A stretch of 41,556 nt of DNA from Chloroflexota bacterium. GTDB lineage: Bacteria > Chloroflexota > Anaerolineae > Anaerolineales > Anaerolineaceae. The stretch's first letter is position 1; each line of letters begins with the position of its first letter. Under the pieces are notes generated by a model, which saw only the letters and a program-made list of their open reading frames with translations, did not search any database and was not told the DNA's origin. The stretch is from NCBI GenBank assembly GCA_029265085.1, contig JAJUJY010000021.1, forward strand, positions 1 to 41,556. Direction: 5' to 3'. Of the stretch, positions 15,286 to 23,730 are shown piece after piece. The position numbers and the translations under genes are program-made.

Positions 15286-16284
15286 TTATTGGTTGTTAAC
15301 TACCGCCAGTTCTTGATGGTATTTTTCAACAGTGCGTTTGAATTTTTCGCGCAGCCGCTGCGTCCAGGCCGGTTCATCGGCTTCTATTCCCTCCGGAATG
15401 ATCCGGGAAAGCTCCACATATTTCAACAAGTTGAGCAGCAGCATAAAGGTTGGCAGCTCAGCCAGCATTTCATTAGAAACAGGCCGCACCGAGCGGTAGC
15501 CGCGAATAAACTCTGCCGCAACCGGATGAGTTAAATCCACCTTACTGGCGCAGTCTTCCCAGGCATCCCGCAGCGCGTATGCAATATCCGCGGCATACCA
15601 GTAACGCGCACAATCATCAAAGTCAATCATGCCCAACCCGTCTTGCGTCCAGATAATATTATCCGCCTCAAAATCATAGTGAATCAGACCAAAGTCTTTG
15701 GAGCCTGCCGGTACATTTGACAGTCTCTTGAACAGATAACGTGCAGCTTCCTGACCGATCCGATCATCCCCGGCAAGGTTCTTTTCCGCCCAGGTGAGCT
15801 GGTCTTGCCAGCTTGCGCGCCTCAGCCCGGTAGTTTTTTCTGCGGCCAGATGCAGCCTGCCCAAAGTTTGGCCCCAGGTGAAGATTTGTTCCGCTGACAG
15901 CTCTTCCATATCGATCTGTTTTCCGTCCAGGGCTTCCAACACCACCGCATGATAAGCACCCCATTCGGTCTGGACGGTTTCGACATCTTTTCCGGCCAAT
16001 GATTTTATCGGGCAGTTGACACGCAGCCCCTGCCCCGCCAGGTGATTTAAGAATTCGATTTCTCCCTGAATGGCTTCAAAGGCGCGTTCTTCAACAGGCA
16101 CGAAGCGCAAGATCAATTTTTGGCTGCCATTATGAAACGCAAACACAGCGTTGCTGCTCACGTTAATAATCTGGTTTGAGATATTGCCGGAGCACCACCG
16201 CGCAATCAATTGAGCAGCCAGTTGGCTGCATCCGTTTTCATCCACTGTGCGGATGATATTCTTCAAGGCGCTTAATTTCATCAT
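15286..16284 (-). CDS. APH/homoserine-kinase-II-like phosphotransferase
   Basis: The protein has 332 residues with the aminoglycoside-phosphotransferase fold. It has an N-lobe beta-sheet with KLILRF (catalytic Lys region, about 56-61), the catalytic loop LIHYDFEADNIIW (H-x-D-x4-N, about 205-217) and the metal-binding MIDFDDC (about 223-229). The length and the YDFEADN loop are closer to SrkA/homoserine kinase II-like proteins than to drug kinases. It would phosphorylate a small molecule or a protein; the substrate is unknown. Two adjacent ATGs (16284 and 16281) make the exact start ambiguous, and the ribosome binding site is poor. Confidence 0.85.
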   Translation of the reverse strand: MMKLSALKNIIRTVDENGCSQLAAQLIARWCSGNISNQIINVSSNAVFAFHNGSQKLILRFVPVEERAFEAIQGEIEFLNHLAGQGLRVNCPIKSLAGKDVETVQTEWGAYHAVVLEALDGKQIDMEELSAEQIFTWGQTLGRLHLAAEKTTGLRRASWQDQLTWAEKNLAGDDRIGQEAARYLFKRLSNVPAGSKDFGLIHYDFEADNIIWTQDGLGMIDFDDCARYWYAADIAYALRDAWEDCASKVDLTHPVAAEFIRGYRSVRPVSNEMLAELPTFMLLLNLLKYVELSRIIPEGIEADEPAWTQRLREKFKRTVEKYHQELAVVNNQ

Positions 16285-16413
16285 AGGATTTTTTCAAGAA
16301 AGAATTGCAAAAAAAAGAGGTGAGTTTGATTTACACAAACTTGAGTGTATCATGGTTCACGCGATCAGGTCTGATTTACAAACTATTCCAGAATCAGGTG
16401 TCTTAAGGGTTGA

Positions 16414-16422
16414 TGCTATAAT
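16414..16422 (+). promoter_or_regulatory. extended -10 promoter for the gene at 16462
   Basis: TGCTATAAT (TG at 16414-16415, TATAAT 16417-16422) is an extended -10 element with no clear -35. It would start transcription near 16429, 33 bases before the ATG. Confidence 0.6.
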
Positions 16423-16461
16423 ACTCGCTAGAATTAATTTTTCCATGGGGAGCTTTGTCGG

Positions 16462-18510
16462 ATGTCCAAACAATCATCTCGAAAATGGATTCTTGAGATT
16501 ATTTTTTTGCTTCTTTTTACTGCTGGTACCTATTTAGTACTTGTGAACCGGTTAGATTACTACCGTGATGACTGGTATTACATTTTAGATGGGCATTTTG
16601 CTGGACCAAGAGTTTTCCATGAGATGTTTGCGATTGATCGGCCTATGCGCGGCTATGTTTTTGAAGCCCTATTTAACGCTTTTGGAACCAATCCACTTCC
16701 CTATCATGTGACGGCGGCATTATGGCGTGGACTAAGCGGTATCGCCGCACTGTGGTTGTTCCGCCTGCTGTGGCCGCAAAAACGCCAGGCAACATTCACC
16801 GCAGCCTTGCTCTTTACCCTTTACCCGGGTTACCTGTGGTGGGTCGCAGGCGTTGAATACCAACCCATGATCCTGAGCGTGTTATTCCAGATTATCTCCA
16901 TCGCTCTGACACTCCAGGCCATCCTGGCTACCCAACGAGGCTGGAAAATTGCCGCAATTATTGGCGCAATCCTTACCGGCTGGGTGTATATTGGCCTGGT
17001 AGATTATGCCATCGGCATGGAAGCTTTCAGGTTACTTTGCGTCTATTTATTGGTGAGCAGAAAAGATCCTGGGATTTCATTCATCAAACAGTCCGTCCAG
17101 ACATTGCGCGTCTGGGCAGTGAATGCGCTGATACCACTCGGTTATCTGTTTTGGCGTATCTTTTTCTTCAATAATGTCCGCTCTGATACCGATATTTCTT
17201 TGCAGCTTGGGCGCTTGCTAAGAGATCCCTTCAACACAAGCGCTCTCTGGTTTGGCCGCTGGCTGCAAAGCTCATTCAACGTTTCACTTACAGCCTGGGC
17301 TGCTCCATTTTATCGGAATGCATTCAGCCTGACTCCGATGGAAGTATTGGCGGGCCTGCTGCTGACAATATGTATCATCCTGGTATTACTGGCCGTATAT
17401 CGGCAGGGATTTTCGGAAGAAAAAACAGAACCACAAGATCATGAAACTGAAAAATGGACAATTGAAGCGATTGTCATTGGAGCGCTTGGTGTATTTCTAG
17501 GAGTGATTCCTGTTATTTTAGCCAATCGGTATGTGGTATTCGAGGCTTATTCTCATTATGCTTTGCCCGCTTCGCTAGCCGGCGTGGTCATGGTCATTGG
17601 GATAGTTTACCTGATTCGCAGCCAACCAGTTCGCACCGGTTTGATCGCACTGTTGGTTGGTTTTGCCGTAATGACACATTACGCCAATGCCGCGCGGGCT
17701 GCGTACGAAGAAAAGATCATTCGAGATTTTTGGTGGCAGGTATCCTGGCGAATTCCCGGATTGCGCCCAGGCACAACCCTGGCAGTCAATTATCCAACGA
17801 TTAATTATGGTGAAGATATCGATATTGTCTGGGGGCCGGCGAATCTGATCTATAAGCAGGACCAGAAGAAAAGCACACCGGTAGAATATCCAGTCTTTGC
17901 ATTTTCATTATTAAACGACAAGGTAGGCGGTGTTTGGGCAGGACGCGAAAATGAAGAAACCCGTTACCGCAGCCATATATCCTTAACAAATTATGATCAG
18001 GTGTTGGTCATGAGCCAACCCGGTCTTTCTTCCTGTGTGCATGTCATGGATTCCCGCTGGCCGCGCACCTCGCTGGGTGATCATCCCGCCATCATACTCA
18101 CCGCCCCCTATTCAGATATTCAAAATATTGATGATAGTTCAAAACCAGTCACACCTCCATTTGTGCCATTTGGGGCTGAACCGGAACACGGTTGGTGTTA
18201 TTTCTACCAGCAAGCCGAACTGGCAGTGCAACAAGAAGACTGGCAAGAGGTAATCACCCTGGCTGAGACTGCTGCACAAAGCAACCTGGAGCCCAAAGAC
18301 CGGGTTGAATGGCTGCCCTTCTTGCAGGGGTATGCTCAGGTCGGAGAGGTGGAATCCTTTTTGACGATCGTCAACAAAATCGAGGATGACCCTTATTTAC
18401 GGCAGCTTGCCTGTCAGGCAATTTCTACAATGTCTGCGCAAGGACTCATTCCTTCTCAGCCGATCCAATCCAGCACGCAAGACCGGCTTTGCATTGACAG
18501 CGAACCGTAA
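16462..18510 (+). CDS. GT-C-like polytopic membrane protein with C-terminal soluble region
   Basis: The protein has 682 residues: about a dozen TM segments over residues 10-440, then a soluble region. The first extracytoplasmic loop has YYRDDWYY (the acidic pair expected of GT-C lipid-linked sugar transferases) followed by DRPMRGYVFEA. The C-terminal 240 residues carry EPEHGWCYFYQQAELAVQ and helical repeats resembling TPRs. A paralogue of identical length lies on the opposite strand at 24736-26784 and shares DDW, the F-x-x-DRP block, LGSF/FWRI-like segments and the HGWCY-x-x-QxA-x-LA block. A role in glycosylating surface polymers is inferred. An extended -10 promoter precedes it. Confidence 0.75.
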   Translation: MSKQSSRKWILEIIFLLLFTAGTYLVLVNRLDYYRDDWYYILDGHFAGPRVFHEMFAIDRPMRGYVFEALFNAFGTNPLPYHVTAALWRGLSGIAALWLFRLLWPQKRQATFTAALLFTLYPGYLWWVAGVEYQPMILSVLFQIISIALTLQAILATQRGWKIAAIIGAILTGWVYIGLVDYAIGMEAFRLLCVYLLVSRKDPGISFIKQSVQTLRVWAVNALIPLGYLFWRIFFFNNVRSDTDISLQLGRLLRDPFNTSALWFGRWLQSSFNVSLTAWAAPFYRNAFSLTPMEVLAGLLLTICIILVLLAVYRQGFSEEKTEPQDHETEKWTIEAIVIGALGVFLGVIPVILANRYVVFEAYSHYALPASLAGVVMVIGIVYLIRSQPVRTGLIALLVGFAVMTHYANAARAAYEEKIIRDFWWQVSWRIPGLRPGTTLAVNYPTINYGEDIDIVWGPANLIYKQDQKKSTPVEYPVFAFSLLNDKVGGVWAGRENEETRYRSHISLTNYDQVLVMSQPGLSSCVHVMDSRWPRTSLGDHPAIILTAPYSDIQNIDDSSKPVTPPFVPFGAEPEHGWCYFYQQAELAVQQEDWQEVITLAETAAQSNLEPKDRVEWLPFLQGYAQVGEVESFLTIVNKIEDDPYLRQLACQAISTMSAQGLIPSQPIQSSTQDRLCIDSEP

Positions 18511-18613
18511 ACATTGGTTCACAATGGCAGGATGCGATACAATTAGAAGATCAGGGAGGAAATGTTTTTAATTTCGGATTTCATCATATTTCCTCCCGTA
18601 CGGAGCAAGAAAT

Positions 18614-19081
18614 ATGCAAATCATTAAGCACACTCGCCAGCAAATGATTATCCACCATAAACCTGCCTTGATGTGGATCTTTTCCGCTGCCTTCAGCCTG
18701 GTTGGGGTGCTGCTATTGTTGACACTGCTGGTAAAAGGCCTATTTAATGGGCTGGCCTTTCTTTTAAGCCTGATCTTTTTTGGGGCTGGTGCGGGGCTTC
18801 TCCTTTTCTTTAGCCAGGAATTAACCATTACCCTGGACCGCCAGGCGAATCTTTTTTCGGTTGAACGGAAAACCATCCTGAAAAAACAAAAATTGGTGCG
18901 CCCGTTTAACCGTATATCAGGGGTCTTATTGATCAGGCCAAACGATTCAGAGGAATCTGCTGATCAGGTTTGTGTCATCATGGAAAGCGGTGAAAAAATC
19001 TTCGTTTCCCCTCCATATTGGGATTTTTACCGCAATCAAAAACAGTTATTAGGCTGGATTGACCAATTCCTAAGGTCATAA
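18614..19081 (+). CDS. small membrane protein with two TM segments
   Basis: The protein has 155 residues. Two adjacent hydrophobic segments (about 17-38 and 44-68) are followed by a cytoplasmic beta-rich tail with ITLDRQANLFSVERKTILKKQK. That pattern resembles bacterial PH-like membrane proteins, but I cannot confirm a domain. A TACAAT box lies at 18537-18542. It is probably transcribed separately from the GT-C-like gene upstream. Function unknown. Confidence 0.7.
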   Translation: MQIIKHTRQQMIIHHKPALMWIFSAAFSLVGVLLLLTLLVKGLFNGLAFLLSLIFFGAGAGLLLFFSQELTITLDRQANLFSVERKTILKKQKLVRPFNRISGVLLIRPNDSEESADQVCVIMESGEKIFVSPPYWDFYRNQKQLLGWIDQFLRS

Positions 19082-19107
19082 ACAGACCAAATAGTTATGC
19101 CAACTTC

Positions 19108-19122
19108 GTAAACATCGTTTAC
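19108..19122 (+). promoter_or_regulatory. palindromic operator-like site upstream of the thioesterase
   Basis: GTAAAC-ATC-GTTTAC is a perfect palindrome overlapping a TACAAT -10-like box (19120-19125), 38 bases before the ATG at 19160. A related site GTAAAC-ATTG-GTTCAC is at 18507-18522 upstream of the preceding gene. Confidence 0.4.
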
Positions 19123-19159
19123 AATCAAGCAGCAATTTAATTATTCGAGGAGTTAGAGG

Positions 19160-19561
19160 ATGGCAATTGAACCAGGTTTGGTGAATGAGTTTACAATGAT
19201 GGTAGAAGAAAGCGATACCGCCCGTGCTTCCGGCGGCGAAACGCTGCCCCCCGTTTTGAGCACCCCCAAAATGATCGGTTATCTCGAGCGCACCGCGCAT
19301 ACCGGTATCTTACCCTTCTTGAACGAAGGTCAAAGCAGCGTTGGAACCTTGGTCAATGTGCGCCATCTGGCAGCCACACCGGTTGGCATGCAGGTCCGTT
19401 TCCGTGCCGAATTATTGACCGTTGACGGCCGCCGTTTAGTCTTCAAGGTTGAAGCCTGGGATGAAGTAGAGAAGATCGCCGAGGGCGAGCATGAGCGATT
19501 TATTATTGACCAATCGCGCTTTGTGGACCGCTTGGCGAAAAAGCTAAGCCCCAAAGAATAA
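19160..19561 (+). CDS. hotdog-fold thioesterase, FlK-like
   Basis: The protein has 133 residues, about the length of fluoroacetyl-CoA thioesterase FlK and its relatives. It has STPKMIGYLERTA (conserved Glu in the central helix), SVGTLVNVRHLAATPVG (His following the beta strand), and a C-terminal VEAWDEVEKIAEGEHERFII strand pair with the typical hotdog G-x-H-x-R pattern. It would hydrolyse an acyl-CoA thioester in the cytoplasm. In most genomes these relatives act on ordinary or damaged acyl-CoAs rather than fluoroacetyl-CoA. GAGGAGTTAGAGG precedes the ATG. It is single-gene, bounded by the palindrome at 19108 and the terminator at 19586. Confidence 0.85.
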   Translation: MAIEPGLVNEFTMMVEESDTARASGGETLPPVLSTPKMIGYLERTAHTGILPFLNEGQSSVGTLVNVRHLAATPVGMQVRFRAELLTVDGRRLVFKVEAWDEVEKIAEGEHERFIIDQSRFVDRLAKKLSPKE

Positions 19562-19585
19562 ACTAATTTTTGAAAAACCATCGAT

Positions 19586-19622
19586 CAGAGAGACCGTACA
19601 ACACAGTCTCTCTGTTTTTTTA
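19586..19622 (+). terminator. intrinsic terminator of the thioesterase gene
   Basis: A 9-bp stem CAGAGAGAC (19586-19594) with GTCTCTCTG (19606-19614) is followed by eight Ts. Confidence 0.92.
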
Positions 19623-19693
19623 AGTAATTTGAATCAAACTATATTGCTCGTTATAATCGTATTAATTATTTAGATTAACCTGGAGATGATATT

Positions 19694-20179
19694 ATGGATG
19701 CTCCTACACACGAAACGATCCAACAGATGCACCGCTGGTTTGCGGTAGAGTGCAATAATAGTGCCTGGGACTTTGTTTCAAAAGCAGAAAGGAGTCCTGA
19801 GGATAACCGGCAAATGCTTTACCAAGCCTACGCCGCCGCATATCACTGGTCCATGGTTGGACAGCCGATCCATAACGCACGCGCAGAGATGACGCTTGCT
19901 CATGTTCACTCGCTTTTAGGCCATAGTGCCCTTGCCATCCATTATGCACAGAGCTGTTTAGATTTTGTTCAAAATAATCCTGTGGAAGACTGGGACAAAG
20001 CCTTTGCCCTGGCAGAAATGTCCTTTGCAGCCGCAATTTCCGGTGACGCAGACCTGCACCAGAAATATTATGCTGAGGCGCTTGTTCATGGAAAAGCGAT
20101 CCAAAACAGCGAAGACCGCCAGGTATTCTTTGAGGAATTTAACCGTTTACCTCGGCCAGGCTTTCATTCACAAAGTTAA
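19694..20179 (+). CDS. conserved hypothetical protein with TPR-like helices
   Basis: A soluble, almost fully helical protein of 161 residues. Blocks such as AYHWSMVGQPIHNARAEM, LAHVHSLLGHSALAIHYAQ and WDKAFALAEMSFAAAISGD have the spacing of small-small-aromatic helix pairs seen in TPR-type proteins. I associate it with an uncharacterised family of about 150-160 residues found in several bacterial phyla. TGGAGATG lies just upstream of the ATG. It is a single gene between the thioesterase terminator and the hydrolase promoter. Function unknown. Confidence 0.75.
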   Translation: MDAPTHETIQQMHRWFAVECNNSAWDFVSKAERSPEDNRQMLYQAYAAAYHWSMVGQPIHNARAEMTLAHVHSLLGHSALAIHYAQSCLDFVQNNPVEDWDKAFALAEMSFAAAISGDADLHQKYYAEALVHGKAIQNSEDRQVFFEEFNRLPRPGFHSQS

Positions 20180-20248
20180 ACAACATCACAATCGGGTGAT
20201 CTACGTGGGCCAAAACACATTCCTATTCAAACAATTTTCGCCAAAGAA

Positions 20249-20277
20249 TTGCCATGAACACCCAAAACATGTTATAG
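20249..20277 (+). promoter_or_regulatory. promoter of the esterase-like gene
   Basis: -35 TTGCCA (20249-20254), 17-bp spacer, -10 TTATAG (20272-20277). Initiation would fall within about six bases of the ATG at 20290, which has no ribosome binding site; a nearly leaderless mRNA is likely. Confidence 0.5.
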
Positions 20278-20289
20278 TTCTTTCTTAAT

Positions 20290-21153
20290 ATGCAGCCGCC
20301 CGTTGAACTCAAGTGGAAATTAGAAGAATATATTCGGCTTGTCCCATATGCATTTCGGGCTGCCGGAGAAATCATCACCGGCAGTGAAATCCGTCAGGAG
20401 AGAGTGCGCTTTGGCGGCCACTCACAGCAGTACGTATTGTTGTTTTATCCAATTCACAAAGCACCAAAACGTGACTGGATAATATATTTCCTTTACGGCG
20501 GCGGGTGGAAAAATGGCGCCCCACGCTATTTTCAATTTGTAGGTAATTTCTTTGCCCGGTTAGGATACCCAACCATTTTAGGCGGCTATCGCCTGACCCC
20601 GGAACACCGTTATCCAGCTCAAGTCGAAGATGCTATTGCCAGTTTTATTACCGGGGTGAAAACATTCCGCTCACGAAAAATTCAATTTAAAGGGATGATC
20701 ATTGGGGGACAATCGGCCGGAGCCCATTTAAGCAGCTTGCTGGCATTTGACCGGGAAGTACTGCCCTTGCCGGAAGAATATCATTCACTCATTCGTGGTT
20801 ATTTCTCACTCAGCGGCCCCCTGGATTTTTCCGCCTGCACCGATCCCGCGTTACAGGAAATGATTCAGGATTTCACCGTAAATACAGAGAATTGGAAAAA
20901 AGCCGATCCTATCCGGCACGTTTCCGGTAACGGGAAAATCCATTCACTGCTGCTCCACGGAAATCGCGATCATTTGGTGGATATTCAAAACACCAATAAC
21001 TTTGCAGAACGCCTGCGGCAAGCACAAACAGGGCCAGTTGATGTACATATTGTGCGCGGCTGGCATCATGCTGACCTGGCTGCCCTTTTCTGGAATGATC
21101 TGGCAGAAACCAACCGGTTTATGCGCTGGATGGACCGGATACCAGTCGAATAG
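20290..21153 (+). CDS. alpha/beta hydrolase, HSL/carboxylesterase-like
   Basis: The protein has 287 residues. The oxyanion-hole block is FLYGGGWKNGAP (YGGGW in place of the usual HGGGW), the nucleophile elbow is GGQSAGAH with the Ser at about residue 143, the acid is probably the D of LHGNRDHLVD, and the catalytic His is in RGWHHADL. It would hydrolyse a short acyl ester. No signal peptide is present, so it is cytoplasmic. The gene is monocistronic, and convergent with the tandem-MerR gene whose stop is 38 bases away. Confidence 0.85.
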   Translation: MQPPVELKWKLEEYIRLVPYAFRAAGEIITGSEIRQERVRFGGHSQQYVLLFYPIHKAPKRDWIIYFLYGGGWKNGAPRYFQFVGNFFARLGYPTILGGYRLTPEHRYPAQVEDAIASFITGVKTFRSRKIQFKGMIIGGQSAGAHLSSLLAFDREVLPLPEEYHSLIRGYFSLSGPLDFSACTDPALQEMIQDFTVNTENWKKADPIRHVSGNGKIHSLLLHGNRDHLVDIQNTNNFAERLRQAQTGPVDVHIVRGWHHADLAALFWNDLAETNRFMRWMDRIPVE

Positions 21154-21190
21154 GATTCGTTAAGTCCATTTAAAAAATGGGCAGGCTACT

Positions 21191-21949
21191 TCAATCGCCC
21201 TCATTGCGAATACGTTCTTCCAATATGGCAATCATCTTTAATGCCCGCTGTTCCTGGTCCGCCAGGGTCGTCAACCAGCGATCCGCAGCTGTGTACACAT
21301 CTTCATCTTCTCGCGGAGTATCCAGCGCCTTACGGACATCCACGGGTTTTCCCTCATCCAATTGAGTTAACATACGTAAAATGGCCATGGGTGAGTACCC
21401 CGCATTTCGCAGCATCCGAATCACGCGCAATCTGGCCAGTTCCGTTTTTCCGTATAACCGATAGCGATTATTGGGATCGCGTGGAGCATCAACTAGCCCA
21501 TTGCGCTCCCAGTTTCGCAAGATATCAACACTTAACCCCAACAATTTGGCTGCATCTTTGATTTGCAGCAGTTCCGTAGTGGCATCCGTTGGTGCGCCCT
21601 TGACCCACCGTTCTAATAGCTGCACTGCCGATTCTGCCTGTGCCAGTTCCGCCCGCACTAATGCCAAATGCCGGTATGCAGATTCCAAGGCTCCGCCCAA
21701 ATCCCCCCCCGCAGCTTGCTTGACCAGAGCAGTAGAAGACCTGCGAATTGCTTTTCCAGGCCACTCGGTATGGAGCGCGGTCCGCGCCAGCTGCATTTGG
21801 GACACATGCGCCGCTGAATATTGCCGGTAACCATTCCGGCTGCGCGGAACAGGCTGCAGCAAACCCCATTCTTCATATAGACGAACGGTGTTCGGATGGC
21901 AGCCAGCCAATTGGGCAACTTTGGATGTGCTGAGGTAACGAATCGGCAT
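21191..21949 (-). CDS. regulator with two MerR-type DNA-binding domains
   Basis: The protein has 252 residues. The first MerR helix-turn-helix is at residues 6-45 (STSKVAQLAGCHPNTVRLYEEWGLL, NGYRQYS). A helical spacer (about 55-120) links it to a second MerR domain at about 127-195 (IKDAAKLLGLSVDILRNWERNGLV, NNRYRLYG). The C-terminus (200-252) is helical and probably dimerises. There is no effector domain, and no Cys cluster for metal sensing. Two-headed MerR proteins occur in several phyla, but their regulatory logic is little known. It is divergent from the HExxH gene at 21999, with only 49 bases between the starts, so it likely controls that promoter. Confidence 0.85.
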   Translation of the reverse strand: MPIRYLSTSKVAQLAGCHPNTVRLYEEWGLLQPVPRSRNGYRQYSAAHVSQMQLARTALHTEWPGKAIRRSSTALVKQAAGGDLGGALESAYRHLALVRAELAQAESAVQLLERWVKGAPTDATTELLQIKDAAKLLGLSVDILRNWERNGLVDAPRDPNNRYRLYGKTELARLRVIRMLRNAGYSPMAILRMLTQLDEGKPVDVRKALDTPREDEDVYTAADRWLTTLADQEQRALKMIAILEERIRNEGD

Positions 21950-21998
21950 GTGTATAATTATAGCCAGTTCCTCACCAATTCCGCCGGATAAATAAACA

Positions 21999-22928
21999 AT
22001 GGATTTTCAATTAACCCAACAAACAATCATCAAATTTGCAAATCAGGTCAAAGGACAGCAAATCATCCAGACTGCCGATGAATTTATCACCCAACTCAGC
22101 CCTTTTGACCGTTCAGCACGCTTGCATGTATCTGGTCCAGTTGACCAGGAGACTTTCCTGGCATTTCTAAAAATGCATGTCCTTGAGTGGTCGCAAGATG
22201 ATCTCGAAAAATTGAACCGGGTCATGGCACTCATGCAAGCTGATATCTCGCTATTTCACCTACCGCTGCCAGCGGAAATATGGCTTGTTAAAACCACTGG
22301 CGAAGAAGAAGGCGGTGGAACCTATACGCGAGGAAATGCGGTTCTGCTTCCGCAGCACCGCCTGGATCGGGATTTGATCAATTTAAAAGAGCTGCTGATC
22401 CATGAATTCTTTCATATCCTCAGCAGGTATAACCCCAACATAAGGGATCAACTATACGCCATCATTGGATTTCGACCCTGTGGGGAGATTGAACTGCCAC
22501 CTGCATACCGCCAGCGATTAATCACCAATCCAGATTCACCCAAAAACCAGCATGCCATTCAAATTCAATTTACCGGGCAAACATGCCAGGTAATCCCCAT
22601 TTTGTATGCGGAACCAGCAATTTATGATGAAAGCACACAGAAAGCCCATTTTGAATACCTGGCCGCCCGCTGGATGGTAATTGAATACATCAACGGCAAA
22701 TGGCATAGCACCATAAAAAACAATGACTTGATCCTGTTAGAACCAGAAGAAATGGAAGGTTTTTACGAACAGATCGGCAGAAATACCAGCTATATTGTTC
22801 AACCAGAAGAAATCATGGCCTGTAACTTCACAGACATGGTGACTCAGAAGAACGATCTAGCGAATCCGGAAATTCCTGCCCGAATTCTAGCCGTCCTGCA
22901 AAGATTTAGCATTTCAAGCGGTGGATAG
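21999..22928 (+). CDS. putative zinc metallopeptidase-like protein (HExxH)
   Basis: The protein has 309 residues with no signal peptide or TM segment. LLIHEFFHILSR at about residues 130-141 is a canonical HExxH zinc-binding helix. Downstream, QPEEIMACNFTDMV near 268-281 resembles the H/Q-PEE-x-x-A-x-NF block that supplies the third region of small metallopeptidase-like families. Whether it is an active protease is uncertain, because a third zinc ligand cannot be assigned with confidence. The 3' end overlaps the convergent hydrolase gene by 15 bases. Its start is 49 bases from the divergent tandem-MerR gene. Confidence 0.7.
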   Translation: MDFQLTQQTIIKFANQVKGQQIIQTADEFITQLSPFDRSARLHVSGPVDQETFLAFLKMHVLEWSQDDLEKLNRVMALMQADISLFHLPLPAEIWLVKTTGEEEGGGTYTRGNAVLLPQHRLDRDLINLKELLIHEFFHILSRYNPNIRDQLYAIIGFRPCGEIELPPAYRQRLITNPDSPKNQHAIQIQFTGQTCQVIPILYAEPAIYDESTQKAHFEYLAARWMVIEYINGKWHSTIKNNDLILLEPEEMEGFYEQIGRNTSYIVQPEEIMACNFTDMVTQKNDLANPEIPARILAVLQRFSISSGG

Positions 22929-23507
22929 TAAACTGGCCAAACAATCTGTTGTGCTCATCACATGATAGCCATTGCGAACCATCCGCTCAATCATCAACGC
23001 GGCTTCATCTTCCAAATGAGAAATTACCGCATCAGTGAGTAGTCCGGGAACAAAGTCATGAGCATAGGCATCAAAAACCGTCGCATTGACACAGTAATGG
23101 GTATACGCTCCAACCACAAAAACCCGCTGAATTTTTAATTGCTGAAGTTGTTCAGCCAGATTGGTTTTGAAAAAAGCGGAATATCGAGTTTTCCGCAGAT
23201 GGTAATGATTGGGCTTTACCATGATCCTTGGCAATATAGCAGCCTCTGGGCTGTTGATGATTAATTCAGGGCTGCCTGCAGCCTGCATTTTCAAATCCCA
23301 ATCGCTACCGTCGGATTGATATGCAGAAATGACATGAAAGACCGGGCAATGAACCTCGTCAAAAGCCTGGATCAAGGAATTTATTTTTACCACAACATGA
23401 TCAAGATATTTACACCTATCCGGTTTGGTGAAAAAAAATTCTTGCATATCCACAACCAATAAGGCGGATTTTGCATTAGGGGATAAAGGTAACATAGGGC
23501 CATCCAA
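22914..23507 (-). CDS. isochorismatase-like cysteine hydrolase
   Basis: The protein has 197 residues. The catalytic triad of the family is visible: Asp in LLVVDMQEFF (about 20), Lys in LRKTRYSAF (about 107) and Cys in VGAYTHYCVNATVFDAY (about 139). The cis-peptide VVGAYTHYC segment is typical. Relatives include nicotinamidases and hydrolases of cyclic amides; the substrate is not predictable. The start may be the ATG at 23507 or four codons later at 23495. It is monocistronic, and convergent with the HExxH gene. Confidence 0.88.
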   Translation of the reverse strand: MDGPMLPLSPNAKSALLVVDMQEFFFTKPDRCKYLDHVVVKINSLIQAFDEVHCPVFHVISAYQSDGSDWDLKMQAAGSPELIINSPEAAILPRIMVKPNHYHLRKTRYSAFFKTNLAEQLQQLKIQRVFVVGAYTHYCVNATVFDAYAHDFVPGLLTDAVISHLEDEAALMIERMVRNGYHVMSTTDCLASLLSTA

Positions 23508-23601
23508 AGAAATGGTTTTGAATATCCTTATAAATATTACTATACCAAAACGAAAATAGTTACAAGGTGTTTTTCATTAATAACTGATCATACCCGGCTT
23601 G

Positions 23602-23625
23602 TACAATCTTTAATTCTACAATCTT
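23602..23625 (+). repeat. direct repeats upstream of the phytoene synthase gene
   Basis: TACAATCTT occurs at 23602-23610 and again at 23617-23625, 15 bases apart. GCTTGTAC also occurs twice (23598-23605 and 23634-23641), the second copy overlapping the -35 box. This could be an activator or repressor site. Confidence 0.35.
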
Positions 23626-23635
23626 GCGCTAAAGC

Positions 23636-23663
23636 TTGTACGAGACAGCTTTTTTTATATAAT
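23636..23663 (+). promoter_or_regulatory. promoter of the phytoene/squalene synthase gene
   Basis: -35 TTGTAC (23636-23641), 16-bp spacer, consensus -10 TATAAT (23658-23663). Initiation near 23670 gives a 60-nt leader. Confidence 0.7.
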
Positions 23664-23730
23664 TTAGACAACACCTATCCCATTTTATCTATTGAATAGC
23701 TGTTACCCAAGACAATTCCAGGAGCCTGCC

